DNA from: Chryseobacterium oleae
GTDB lineage: Bacteria; Bacteroidota; Bacteroidia; Flavobacteriales; Weeksellaceae
Reading direction: 5' to 3'
NCBI RefSeq assembly: GCF_900115055.1
Contig: NZ_FOVD01000003.1
Span: 310,001-374,000 of the forward strand
Length of the DNA stretch: 64,000 nucleotides
Shown here: positions 25,939 through 34,408 of the stretch, piece by piece
Layout of the letters: every line of letters starts with the position of its first letter
Numbering within the stretch: position 1 is the stretch's first letter
Translations under genes and position numbers: made by a program
The notes under the pieces: generated by a model
The model's database searches: none
What the model saw: only the letters and a program-made list of their open reading frames with translations
Told to the model about the DNA's origin: nothing

Positions 25939-26747
25939 TAAAAATCCAATTGGAATGGCTTCTCTTCATCACTTACGATTCCTAGAGCTTCGTAAACATA
26001 TTTGAATGTGGAAAGCAGTACCGGCTTACCATTGATCACCGCTACATCATGCTCAAAATGCGCAGAAGGCAGATTATCAAGAGTGGTTACTGTCCAGCCG
26101 TCGTTATGGAATTTCACTTTTTCTGTTCCAAGGTTCACCATGGGTTCGATCGCAATGGCAAGACCGTCTTTGATCACTTTTCCGCTTCCTTGTCTTCCGT
26201 AATTCGGAACCTGCGGATCTTCGTGCATCTTTCTTCCAAGACCGTGTCCTACAAGTTCTTTCACAACACCGTAGCCTTCTTTTTCACAGTGTGACTGAAT
26301 CGCATGGGAGATATCTCCTATCCTTTTTCCTCTCATACACTGCGCGATTCCTTTGTAAAGAGATTCTTTGGTGACCTGCAATAATTTTTTAACCTCAGGT
26401 TTCACCTCCCCGATCTCAAAGGTATAGGCATGATCTCCTACGAAACCATTGAGGATAACCCCACAGTCTACGGAAAGAACATCTCCTTCCTGGATAATAT
26501 CGTTATTGGGAAAACCGTGAACTACCTGATCATTGGGAGAAATACACAAAGAATTCGGGAAACCGCCATATCCTAAGAAAGCAGGTTCAGCTCCGTGATC
26601 TTTGATAAAATCATGAGCCAGCTTATCAAGATACAAAGTATTGATTCCCGGTTTTATTTCTTTAGCAAGCATTCCTAGCGTTTTTGACACCAAATGCGCA
26701 CTCTCCTTCATGAGGCGTAATTCCTCTATTGTTTTTAATTGAATCAT
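25938..26747 (-). CDS. map: Type I methionine aminopeptidase
   Basis: A 269-residue enzyme that removes the N-terminal methionine from nascent proteins. The metal ligands are visible: Asp in SVDCGVILNGFVGDHAYTF (two Asp), His in ELVGHGLGRKMHEDP, Glu in AIEPMV and Glu near the C-terminal HFEHDVAV. There is no N-terminal zinc-finger extension, as expected for bacterial type I. It is the first gene of a two-gene operon with the methyltransferase. Confidence 0.96.
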   Translation of the reverse strand: MIQLKTIEELRLMKESAHLVSKTLGMLAKEIKPGINTLYLDKLAHDFIKDHGAEPAFLGYGGFPNSLCISPNDQVVHGFPNNDIIQEGDVLSVDCGVILNGFVGDHAYTFEIGEVKPEVKKLLQVTKESLYKGIAQCMRGKRIGDISHAIQSHCEKEGYGVVKELVGHGLGRKMHEDPQVPNYGRQGSGKVIKDGLAIAIEPMVNLGTEKVKFHNDGWTVTTLDNLPSAHFEHDVAVINGKPVLLSTFKYVYEALGIVSDEEKPFQLDF

Positions 26748-26752
26748 TTTTA

Positions 26753-26919
26753 TAGATGTTAGATATTAGATGTCAGAAGTTAGACTACAGCTTAATGTAT
26801 ATTTTAAAGTATGATTAAATGATAGCTTTCTGAACATCTACAGTTTTCTGATAAAGTTTTAAACGAAGAAGCCGCATTAAAAAACTAATTTCTAATCTCT
26901 AGCTTCTAACTTCTATTTT
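26753..26919 (-). repeat. 7-base word-repeat island between the BT0820-like gene and map
   Basis: On the plus strand 26753-26787 reads TAGATGT, TAGATAT, TAGATGT, CAGAAGT, TAGACTA. The far arm, 26885-26919, reads CTAATTT, CTAATCT, CTAGCTT, CTAACTT, CTATTTT. The arms are approximate reverse complements. In the minus direction the purine-rich arm follows the stop codon of the upstream gene (26926) within six bases, and the other arm ends five bases before the map start codon. Confidence 0.8.
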
Positions 26920-26925
26920 AAATTA

Positions 26926-27357
26926 TTACCAGAAAAGTCCTTTTTTCTTTTCTTTTTTAAGTTTTGAATAAGCCAGCACTTCTTTTCCTTCTACACGGAA
27001 TTCTATTCTGTCCTGGATAATATTGTAAATTTCACCCCAGCCTGGAAATCCTCCTAAATTTCTGTCATCGATGAACCAGTCTGCATCTAATTTTCTGGAT
27101 TGATTCTCAGAATCAAAAACTTCACCTTCAAAGCTTGAGTTCACTGCATAAAACTCAATTCCATTTTTTTTACAGAATTCCACGGCTTCATCTAAAGTTT
27201 TTCCGTGTCTGTATGTCCAAAGGATCAGTCTGTATCCTTCTGCCTGAAGTCTTTTTAAGGTTTCGAAAGCGAAAGTTTTTGTTTTTCCAATTGCCGGATA
27301 TGCGTCATCCACGATGGTACCATCAAAATCAACAGCAATTTTTTTATTATTTAACAT
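26926..27357 (-). CDS. BT0820-like HAD hydrolase
   Basis: A compact 143-residue capless HAD protein: motif I AVDFDGTIVDD, motif II LILWTYRHGK and motif IV ADWFIDDRNLGG. This matches the small Bacteroidota group named after BT0820, whose substrate is unknown. It ends in a Lys-rich tail (KLKKEKKKGLFW). Confidence 0.85.
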   Translation of the reverse strand: MLNNKKIAVDFDGTIVDDAYPAIGKTKTFAFETLKRLQAEGYRLILWTYRHGKTLDEAVEFCKKNGIEFYAVNSSFEGEVFDSENQSRKLDADWFIDDRNLGGFPGWGEIYNIIQDRIEFRVEGKEVLAYSKLKKEKKKGLFW

Positions 27358-27377
27358 TTTGTACCTTTTTTAGCTTT

Positions 27378-27385
27378 GCAAAGAT
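27378..27385 (-). promoter_or_regulatory. -7 box (TATCTTTG) for the BT0820-like gene
   Basis: The minus-strand box lies 20 bases upstream of the ATG and fits TAnnTTTG; no -33 TTG was seen. Confidence 0.5.
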
Positions 27386-27391
27386 AAGAAA

Positions 27392-27421
27392 TAAAAAGAG
27401 TGCCGAAAACGATGGCACTCT
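27392..27421 (-). terminator. Terminator of the acyl-ACP desaturase gene
   Basis: A nine-base stem (AAGAGTGCC with GGCACTCTT) is followed on the minus strand by TTTTTA. It lies 30 bases past the desaturase stop codon. Confidence 0.85.
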
Positions 27422-27451
27422 TAAGTTTTATAATTTAATGATAATCCGGAA

Positions 27452-28432
27452 TTAGCTTTTCACCCATTTAAATTGGAACTGAAGATCCGGAGTTGAAATT
27501 CTGTCTGTAATTTTCTGAAGTCTTCCTGGAAGTTTCATCAGATATTCCTGTGCTTTTTCAGCTTTTTCAGTAAGTCCTTTTACATGTTCAATCTTCCATT
27601 CATCCAGAAGGTCTGATAGGATATTGATGTAGTCATTTCCTGTATACACCATACATCTCTGCGCTGCATCTGAGAAATGTCCCCAAAGCTCACCCGCTTT
27701 CTGACCGGACTGTCTCATCATGTGAGCAGGCATTACGATCTTTTTACGCATCATATCTTCAAAGGCAAGGATCATTTCGGAAGGATCTATTTCTAAAATT
27801 CTTGCCACGAAATGCTTGTAAGCTTTAGCGTGTCTGGCTTCGTCTGCGGCAATTACCCCACACATTTTCGCCAGTTTTCCGTTTCCAGACTGCTTCGCCA
27901 ACGTTCCTACTCTTCTGTGAGAGATATTGGTTGCCGTTTCCTGAAAACTTGTATAAACAAAGTTTCTGTAAGGGTCCATGCTTGTTCCCAAATCGAAACC
28001 GTCATTAATTAAATATTGAGTGGTTACTTCCAGTTCTCTCATATTGACTCTTCCACACAAATAAAGATATTTGCTTAAAAGGTCACCATGTCTGTTTTCT
28101 TCACCGGTCCATGCTCTGATCCAGTTGGCCCAGCCGATTTCATTTTTCTCCTGATCTATTCCGTCTACACCCATCAACCATGACTCATAAGAAGGCAATG
28201 CTTCCTCAGTGATACAGTCTCCGATCAACGTTACAAAAAGATCATAAGGCATTTCACGGGCATACGTCTGAATTTCTTCCAGATCATATTTAAAATCAGC
28301 GCTTGACGGATCCGGAAGATAATCGGAAGGCTGCCAGATTTTCTCGATTGGCGTTAAAAATTTATCGAGAAAAGAACCCACCTCCTTTTCCAATATTCCC
28401 ATTACTTCTTTTCTGACAAGCTTTTGATACAT
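27452..28432 (-). CDS. Acyl-ACP desaturase (di-iron, ferritin-like)
   Basis: A 326-residue soluble desaturase of the stearoyl-ACP type. Di-iron ligands are visible in GEENRHGDLLSKYLYL (ExxH) and in AADEARHAKAYKHF (ExxH). Further acidic ligands occur in LIGDCITEEALP and in the FQETATNISHR region. The enzyme introduces a cis double bond into acyl-ACP, supplying unsaturated fatty acids for membrane fluidity. It is monocistronic, with its own -7 box and terminator. Co-substrates (ferredoxin or equivalent) are not encoded nearby. Confidence 0.93.
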   Translation of the reverse strand: MYQKLVRKEVMGILEKEVGSFLDKFLTPIEKIWQPSDYLPDPSSADFKYDLEEIQTYAREMPYDLFVTLIGDCITEEALPSYESWLMGVDGIDQEKNEIGWANWIRAWTGEENRHGDLLSKYLYLCGRVNMRELEVTTQYLINDGFDLGTSMDPYRNFVYTSFQETATNISHRRVGTLAKQSGNGKLAKMCGVIAADEARHAKAYKHFVARILEIDPSEMILAFEDMMRKKIVMPAHMMRQSGQKAGELWGHFSDAAQRCMVYTGNDYINILSDLLDEWKIEHVKGLTEKAEKAQEYLMKLPGRLQKITDRISTPDLQFQFKWVKS

Positions 28433-28455
28433 TTTACTATATGGATTTTAATTTA

Positions 28456-28463
28456 CAAAGATA
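28456..28463 (-). promoter_or_regulatory. -7 box (TATCTTTG) for the desaturase gene
   Basis: The minus-strand TATCTTTG lies 23 bases upstream of the ATG. Confidence 0.5.
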
Positions 28464-28530
28464 TGATTTATTTATTATTTGCCGCATAATAACATATGCA
28501 ACCCATACCATGACTGACATAAATCATACA

Positions 28531-28564
28531 AAAATGCCGCCATCTATATAATAACGGCATTTTT
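28531..28564 (-). terminator. Terminator of gpmI
   Basis: The stem AAATGCCG/CGGCATTT has an AT-rich loop and T-runs on either side. It lies 20 bases past the gpmI stop codon on the minus strand. Confidence 0.8.
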
Positions 28565-28584
28565 GGGACATTATTATTGAATTT

Positions 28585-30126
28585 TTAGCTAACTAAAATA
28601 TCACCTGTCATTATTTCCGGAATTTCCACGCCCATTACTTTTAAAATAGTTGGAGCTACATCCCCCAGTTTTCCGGGTTTCAGATTCCAGGTATGCTCTT
28701 TATCCATTACAATAAATGGCACCAGGTTCGTTGAATGCTGAGTGTTTGGTGTTCCATCCGCGTTGATCATCACATCTGAATTTCCGTGATCTGCCAGAAT
28801 AAATACGGCATATCCGTTCTCATAAGCGGCTGTTGCTACTTTTTCAATGCATTTATCTACAGTTTCTGCAGCTTTTACAGCGGCTTCAAAAACTCCGGTG
28901 TGTCCTACCATATCGGTATTGGCAAAATTCAGACATACAAAATCTGCCGTTCCGTTTTCAAGCTCGGGTACAATAATATTTGTAATGTCATAGGCAGACA
29001 TTTCCGGCTTAAGATCGTAGGTAGGAACATCTTTCGGGCTCGGGCAAAGAAGCCTTCTTTCGCCGTTGAACTCTTCCTCTCTACCTCCGGAGAAGAAGAA
29101 AGTTACGTGAGGATATTTTTCCGTTTCTGCAATTCTGATCTGCGTTTTACCGTTTCTTTCAAGGATTTCTCCCATCGTTTCCTTCAATACTTCTTCATCA
29201 AATACCACCTGTACGTTTTGGTAGGTTTTATCATAATTGGTTAACGTAATATAATGAAGGTTCAGTTTACGCATAAAGAAGTCCGGGAAATCTTTCTGAG
29301 TAAGAACTTCTGTGATCTCACGACCCCTGTCTGTACGGAAATTGAAACAGATCACCACATCGCCATCAATAATTTTAGCTACCGGAACGATGTTTCCTGT
29401 TTCTGTAGTGTGAACAAGGATAATAGGTTTTAAAAACTCATCGGTCACATTATTATCGTAAGAAGATTTAATGGCAGCCAAAGCATCTGTAGTCTGAACT
29501 CCAATTCCGTCTACCATGGCATCATAAGCCAGTTTTACACGCTCCCATCTCTTATCACGGTCCATAGCGTAGTATCTTCCGATCACGGTTGCCAGTTTAC
29601 CTACTGTGGTTGCCATATGATCCTGAAGCTCTTCTATAAAGCCAAGCCCTGAATGCGGATCACAGTCTCTTCCGTCTGTAAATGCATGGACGAAAACATT
29701 TTCATGCAGTCCGAATTCCTGAGCAGCCGTTAATAAACCTTTCAGGTGATTGATATGTGAGTGTACCCCTCCATTGGAAACCAATCCGATGAAGTGGAGT
29801 TTTTTATTTTCTCTTTTAGCGTATTCAAAGGCATCCTGAATAATCTGCTGCTGTCCCAGCGTTCCGTTTTCTACGGCCATATTCAGTTTTACAAGATTCT
29901 GATAAACCACTCTTCCTGCGCCCAAATTCATGTGCCCTACTTCAGAGTTCCCCATCTGTCCTGCTGGAAGTCCTACCGCCAGACCGCTGGCTTCAAGTGT
30001 GGTATGTGGATATTTTTGATAACAGCTGTCTATAAATGGAGTGTTTGCTTTGTCTAAGGCAGAAACCTCTGGATTTGTTCCCAGTCCCCATCCGTCAAGG
30101 ATTGCTAATATTGCTTTTTTTGACAT
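28585..30126 (-). CDS. gpmI: 2,3-bisphosphoglycerate-independent phosphoglycerate mutase
   Basis: The start at 30126 (MSKKAILAILDGWGLG) is preferred to an ATG eight codons upstream. The 513-residue enzyme interconverts 3- and 2-phosphoglycerate in glycolysis. Metal-binding and catalytic motifs of the alkaline-phosphatase superfamily are visible: LDGWG with the first Asp, GQMGNSEVGHMNLGAGR with the catalytic Ser, VHAFTDGRD, INFRTDR-type FNFRTDRGRE, CLNFANTDMVGHTG and FILADHGNSD. A TAAATTTG box lies upstream. Confidence 0.97.
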   Translation of the reverse strand: MSKKAILAILDGWGLGTNPEVSALDKANTPFIDSCYQKYPHTTLEASGLAVGLPAGQMGNSEVGHMNLGAGRVVYQNLVKLNMAVENGTLGQQQIIQDAFEYAKRENKKLHFIGLVSNGGVHSHINHLKGLLTAAQEFGLHENVFVHAFTDGRDCDPHSGLGFIEELQDHMATTVGKLATVIGRYYAMDRDKRWERVKLAYDAMVDGIGVQTTDALAAIKSSYDNNVTDEFLKPIILVHTTETGNIVPVAKIIDGDVVICFNFRTDRGREITEVLTQKDFPDFFMRKLNLHYITLTNYDKTYQNVQVVFDEEVLKETMGEILERNGKTQIRIAETEKYPHVTFFFSGGREEEFNGERRLLCPSPKDVPTYDLKPEMSAYDITNIIVPELENGTADFVCLNFANTDMVGHTGVFEAAVKAAETVDKCIEKVATAAYENGYAVFILADHGNSDVMINADGTPNTQHSTNLVPFIVMDKEHTWNLKPGKLGDVAPTILKVMGVEIPEIMTGDILVS

Positions 30127-30147
30127 TTCGTATAACTTTTTGTTACA

Positions 30148-30155
30148 CAAATTTA
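30148..30155 (-). promoter_or_regulatory. -7 box (TAAATTTG) for gpmI
   Basis: Minus-strand TAAATTTG lies 21 bases upstream of the chosen ATG, supporting the shorter N-terminus. Confidence 0.55.
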
Positions 30156-30310
30156 CCTAATTTCCGATGAATGGAAGAATTTGAGAGGGTTATTTTAAAA
30201 ACATTCTGGTAAAAATGGTAGATATTATTAGTAAAGAATCTACGAATAATTTGCTTTTTTGATCTCGCGCGGATTTCGCTGATGGGGCAGATTTTTAAAT
30301 TTTATTTGGT

Positions 30311-30598
30311 TTGAATGATTGTGGTTATTTGCGGAAATTATTTGTAACATTTTAACTAAGTTTTATTTTTTAACCACAGATTACGCAGATTTTCACAGAG
30401 GAATGCGCTTTATTTGATGTGAATGATTATGGTTATTTGTGGAAATTATTTGTAATGCCGGAGCTAAGTATTGTTTTTATTTTTTTAACCCCTAATTTTG
30501 TGGATTTTCACGGATGATGAGATTGTTGATGTGAATGACTGTTGCTATTTGTGAAAAATTATTTGTGATATTTGTATTTAAACATTTAATTTTGCTTT
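30311..30598. repeat. Diverged tandem repeat of about 110 bases
   Basis: The 448-base gap 30151-30598 holds no gene. The phrase GAATGATT..GGTTATTTG.GGAAATTATTTGT recurs at 30313, 30421 and 30533, spacings of 108 and 112 bases. Between copies lie decayed ACAGATTACGCAGATTTTCAC words (30377-30397, and a weaker version near 30494-30513). The third copy runs into the SUI1 promoter, so the promoter may be built from repeat material. Confidence 0.75.
30562..30594 (+). promoter_or_regulatory. Promoter of the SUI1 gene, almost leaderless
   Basis: TTTG at 30562-30565, a 21-base spacer and TAATTTTG at 30587-30594. The box ends four bases before the ATG at 30599. Confidence 0.6.
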
Positions 30599-30922
30599 AT
30601 GGATTTACGAGATCAGTTAAAGAACCTTTTTCCTGAGCATGAGGAGAAGGATTTTGAAATGCCTAAAGAAGAATTTAAGCAGCATGAACCTTTGGTGTGT
30701 AAATTTGAGAAGAAAGGCAGAAACGGTAAGCCTGTAACGATTGTTGAAGGTTGGGAAGGCAGTGAGGAAGATTTAAAGAAAATCTCAAAAAAAATAAAAA
30801 CCACCTTGGGAATAGGCGGTTCAGAGAAAGACGGAACGATCATTATTCAGGGCGATAATCGTGATAAGATCATGGATATCCTTAAAGAAATGGGATATAA
30901 AACCAAAAGAGTCGGCGGATAG
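30599..30922 (+). CDS. SUI1/eIF1-family translation factor (YciH-like)
   Basis: A 107-residue protein. The C-terminal SUI1 domain spans about 32-107, with KGRNGKPVTIVEGWEG, the KTTLGIGGSEKDGTIIIQGD loop and a final KEMGYKTKRVGG. The N-terminus (MDLRDQLKNLFPEHE) is typical of the bacterial version. YciH-type proteins influence initiation fidelity on the 30S subunit. It converges on the LRR gene with two bases between stops. Confidence 0.93.
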   Translation: MDLRDQLKNLFPEHEEKDFEMPKEEFKQHEPLVCKFEKKGRNGKPVTIVEGWEGSEEDLKKISKKIKTTLGIGGSEKDGTIIIQGDNRDKIMDILKEMGYKTKRVGG

Positions 30923-30924
30923 AT

Positions 30925-31824
30925 CTAGAAATAGATCTGAGTTTCCGGCATCAGGTTTTTTAACCGTTCGATCTTTGCTTTTTCTATAGGATTTCCTGTA
31001 AGAATGAGGGTTTTAAGCTTTTTTAGCCTGGCTATTTCTACAGGAATGTCTTTCAGATTGTTATGGGCCAGATTCATACTGGTTATATTTTTCAGTCCCT
31101 TTATTCCGGGAGATAATTCTGTGATATGATTGTCACTTGCATTCAAAAATTCAAGATTCTTAGCCTTGAAAAGGTTTTCCGGTAGCTTTACAATAGCATT
31201 CTGCTGCAGCTCCAGGTATTTTAAATGTTTAGGAAAAGACAAATTTCCCAGGTCATTAATCTGGTTTTCGGATAAATTCAGAAATTTCAGATTTTTAATT
31301 CTGTATAAACGGTCAGCGATGCTGCTGATCTGGTTTCCCTGAAGGTTAATTTCTTCCAAAGCAGGAATTTCCATCAATGCCTCGGGAAAAACATTGAGGT
31401 TATTGGCATCAAAATGCACTGCTTTTAAGTTTTGAAGCTTTGCAATATTAGGATTAATGCTTGTCAGGCTGTTGAGATTCATAGAGAATGTATTCAGCTT
31501 TTTCAGGTTTCCTATTTCATCAGGAATGTATTTGATGCTGTTTTCATTCACATTTAAAATTTCCAGTTCACTCAAAGCAAAGATCTCCTGATCCATTTTC
31601 TCCAGCTTATTTCCCATGATATTCAGAAAGAACAGGGAGTTCAGTTTCGAGATCTGCGGAGGAAGGTTAAACAATCCTTTTTCCCGGAAACTCATACTGT
31701 AAACAGTCTTTTTACTGCTCAAAGCCTCGTCGATATTTGTAAACGTAGGATATTTTACGGGATCGATCTGTGCCTTAGCAAGACAGAGTGAGAGTACGGA
31801 AATCAATAGAACAAGCTTTTTCAT
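30925..31824 (-). CDS. Secreted leucine-rich-repeat protein
   Basis: A 299-residue protein with a signal peptide (MKKLVLLISVLSLCLAKAQ) and about nine 23-residue leucine-rich repeats (pattern LxxLxxLxLxxNxIxxIPxxI) from about residue 60 to the end. LRRs form a curved solenoid for protein binding; the partner is unknown. There is no T9SS sorting domain, so a periplasmic or outer-membrane location is likely. It starts eight bases after a strong hairpin that separates it from the PhoX-like gene. Confidence 0.9.
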   Translation of the reverse strand: MKKLVLLISVLSLCLAKAQIDPVKYPTFTNIDEALSSKKTVYSMSFREKGLFNLPPQISKLNSLFFLNIMGNKLEKMDQEIFALSELEILNVNENSIKYIPDEIGNLKKLNTFSMNLNSLTSINPNIAKLQNLKAVHFDANNLNVFPEALMEIPALEEINLQGNQISSIADRLYRIKNLKFLNLSENQINDLGNLSFPKHLKYLELQQNAIVKLPENLFKAKNLEFLNASDNHITELSPGIKGLKNITSMNLAHNNLKDIPVEIARLKKLKTLILTGNPIEKAKIERLKNLMPETQIYF

Positions 31825-31832
31825 AGAGATAA

Positions 31833-31865
31833 ATTTCGGGCGGCGGCTCCGCCGCCGCCCGAAAT
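31833..31865 (-). terminator. GC-rich perfect hairpin between PhoX-like and LRR genes
   Basis: A 15-base stem (ATTTCGGGCGGCGGC and its complement) has a three-base loop. It has no T-run, so termination may be partial, or it may serve as a 3' stabiliser. Confidence 0.7.
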
Positions 31866-31878
31866 GAGTATTAATAAT

Positions 31879-34032
31879 TTACTTTTTTACTAGTTTCACA
31901 GTCTTTTGGAAACCTCCTTCTGCTTCGATGTTCAGAACCAGAATACGGGATCCCTCAAGCTGATGGGTAAAGTCCAGATCTAGTGATCTGTTAACTCCAC
32001 TGAACTTCTTCGTATAAACGATTTTTCCATCCAAGCTGTAGGCTGTTACTGAAATGTCTTTCAATCCTTTTGGTGAATTGATCTTAACCATTCCTGAAGT
32101 AGGATTCGGAGCTACCTCAACGGTAGTTTCTGCATTATGAGTATCAACTGTTCCCAATGATCCTGCCGTTCCTAAGTTTTGTTTTAAAGCAACAACAATC
32201 GTAGCAGATTTTCCTCTGTAGTCAATTGTGTTTCCTGTAGCATCGATATCTGTAGAAATTGTAGAATCCGGATGCTGGATTGAGAAGAAACCAAATTTGT
32301 GATCAGGAGTAAATGTCAGTCCTGTTGGTTCAGATCCTGCAGGCATTGAAGCGAACAGTCTCACTTTAGGATTAGCCTGCGTATGATCCGGAGCAATCAC
32401 CCAGATGTAATTTTTTCCACCATCCTGAAGAACCCAAAGGTTTCCAAGCTCATCAAATGTAAGGTTGTCATTTCCGTCGCCCCAAGCTTCAGTTTTCATT
32501 CCCTGTGGTGTATTGAAAGAATAAGCTGTAGAGGCACCACCTACAAAAGTTTCCACCTGAGAAGCCGTAGTTCCGTTATCCTGAAGACGGTATACTTTAT
32601 CCAGACCTTTAGCGGTAAAGTAAATTTTCCCATCCAATGGGCTGATGTCTACATCTTCTACTCCGTTAAATCTTGTTCCTCCTAATGACTGGGCAAGAGC
32701 TGTCGTATTATTCTGGTCTGCTTTTATTTTATTCGGAACCTGAATCCATGTTGCTGTAGTTCCTACCGGATCACCTGATGCGCTTAATCCCTGGTCCAAT
32801 TTTAATACATAAAGATTTCCTGAAGCAAGGTTGTTCGGCGTATCCATGATGTATTTATATACCATATGTGTCCCGCCATCTTCTCCGTAATACGCTGTAG
32901 TTCCTGCATTATTTACCACAACATTCTCGTGGTTCATAATTCCCATCTGCCACAGTTTCCCTTTGGATCCGTCCGTATTTTTGGAAACAACCTGAGCCGT
33001 AGCCGGATCTATTTCTACTAACCATCCGTAATCTTTGTAACCATCACTATTTACATCATTGGAAGTCACAGATTCTTCTGCCGTAACAATCGTTCCCCAA
33101 GGTGTAACTCCCCCTGAGCAGTTTCTGATCGTCTGAACCAAACTTGGATCTGAAAAACTTACCGCTCTTGATTTGGTCAGCTGCCAAAGTTTTGTAGAGG
33201 CATTGTAATTAATTTCAGCCATCGTAACTCCACCAGGATTCGTTTCGTGGTTGACGGAAAGATACCCGTTGGTGCTGCTTCCTGTTTTGGCCACATAACC
33301 TGTAAAGTCATTCTGACCGCCTACCATTCCACCTCCTTCAGTATAATTATCACCTTCTTTTAGGATAAGCTGGTATTTATGTTCTGCCGGAATGATCAGT
33401 TTATTGGTTTGCGCTGTAGGAACAATAGAAGTAAAACAGCTGATATGCGTTCCTGTACATGCCGGAGGAGGTGTTACAGTAACTGTTGTTTTTAGATAAG
33501 CATCAATTCTAAGATCTGAGCTGGTTCCTGTTCTGTTGTGAAGTTCCACGGAAATCCTGTTAGTTCCATTTATAAATTTAGATTTCGGAATAGAGAAAAT
33601 GTTATAAACGCTCTCTGCTGCTCCATCTATAGTTGTAACAGAAGGCGTATTGAAAGCAATAGTCCCTGCAGGCATATTGTCTCTTACTACTTCTACTCCA
33701 TTCAGATATACAACGATTCCGTCATCTCTCATCACGCCCAGTTCCATATTGTCTGAAAGCGTTGCTAAATCCACTGTGAAATCTTTAGCAAAATAAGCTG
33801 CTGTAAGACCTGAGCTGATGGTAGTGGTTACCGGATCTCCATATCCTAATGGTCCGTTTCCTGTAGCCCATGAAGACACATCAAAAGTCTGGTCTTTCCA
33901 CGGATCTGCCAAAGCCTGGTTGTTATCTTTGTAGCTCCAGGAAGAGTTCTTATTGAATAAAAACGTCTGCGCCTGTACGCTAAAGCCGGAGACCATAGCC
34001 AATGCCGCAATTGTAAGTAATTTTTTCTTCAT
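31879..34032 (-). CDS. PhoX-like (DUF839) protein with T9SS sorting domain
   Basis: A 717-residue secreted protein with a signal peptide ending VQAQ. The N-terminal about 190 residues are a beta-sandwich (DPWKDQTFDVSSWATGNGPLGYGD) like those added to cell-surface phosphatases. A PhoX/DUF839 beta-propeller follows from about residue 200 (YLSVNHETNPGG, TPWGTIVTAEESV, the FNGVEDVDISPLDGKIYF blade). The final about 80 residues are a type A T9SS sorting domain (VEVAPNPTSGMVKI..VKLVKK). PhoX enzymes are Ca/Fe-dependent alkaline phosphatases. Whether metal ligands are intact was not checked residue by residue. Confidence 0.87.
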   Translation of the reverse strand: MKKKLLTIAALAMVSGFSVQAQTFLFNKNSSWSYKDNNQALADPWKDQTFDVSSWATGNGPLGYGDPVTTTISSGLTAAYFAKDFTVDLATLSDNMELGVMRDDGIVVYLNGVEVVRDNMPAGTIAFNTPSVTTIDGAAESVYNIFSIPKSKFINGTNRISVELHNRTGTSSDLRIDAYLKTTVTVTPPPACTGTHISCFTSIVPTAQTNKLIIPAEHKYQLILKEGDNYTEGGGMVGGQNDFTGYVAKTGSSTNGYLSVNHETNPGGVTMAEINYNASTKLWQLTKSRAVSFSDPSLVQTIRNCSGGVTPWGTIVTAEESVTSNDVNSDGYKDYGWLVEIDPATAQVVSKNTDGSKGKLWQMGIMNHENVVVNNAGTTAYYGEDGGTHMVYKYIMDTPNNLASGNLYVLKLDQGLSASGDPVGTTATWIQVPNKIKADQNNTTALAQSLGGTRFNGVEDVDISPLDGKIYFTAKGLDKVYRLQDNGTTASQVETFVGGASTAYSFNTPQGMKTEAWGDGNDNLTFDELGNLWVLQDGGKNYIWVIAPDHTQANPKVRLFASMPAGSEPTGLTFTPDHKFGFFSIQHPDSTISTDIDATGNTIDYRGKSATIVVALKQNLGTAGSLGTVDTHNAETTVEVAPNPTSGMVKINSPKGLKDISVTAYSLDGKIVYTKKFSGVNRSLDLDFTHQLEGSRILVLNIEAEGGFQKTVKLVKK

Positions 34033-34055
34033 TTCTTATGATTTATTAGACCTTG

Positions 34056-34063
34056 CAAAACTA
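34056..34063 (-). promoter_or_regulatory. -7 box (TAGTTTTG) for the PhoX-like gene
   Basis: Minus-strand TAGTTTTG lies 23 bases before the ATG. No -33 TTG was seen. Confidence 0.5.
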
Positions 34064-34176
34064 TTTTTTTGGTGCGAAACCTCTGTTAATAGGACTTTAA
34101 ATATAGATCAGGGAATATTAATTAATCTGGAACCTAATGTTAAGGGGATTAATTAATTGTTAAATAACGCTTTTTT

Positions 34177-34408
34177 AGTTTGAGAGTTTGAGGGTTTGAG
34201 GGTTTTAGAGTAGATTAGTTATAAAGAGTATGAATGTCAATAATGGATAAGTTTTTAACGGCAGATATAAACTGCTTCATAGATTCAATACTTCAAGTCA
34301 AATAATCTTCAGCATAATTTATACAAACCTTCGAACCCTTCAAACTCTCTGACACTCCCACTCCCACTCTCCAACCCTCAAACCCTCAACCTCTCCAACT
34401 CTCAAACA
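34177..34408 (-). repeat. 8-base word-repeat island after the di-haem peroxidase gene
   Basis: On the plus strand 34177-34216 reads AGTTTGAG, AGTTTGAG, GGTTTGAG, GGTTTTAG, AGTAGATT. From about 34329 to 34408, ten in-phase words carry CTC (such as CACTCCCA, CTCCCACT, CTCCAACC, CTCAAACC, CTCCAACT). That arm touches the peroxidase stop codon, so in transcript direction it is purine-rich and comes first. The middle (34217-34328) is AT-rich without features. The rest of the 376-base gap holds only the PhoX-like promoter region. Confidence 0.82.
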
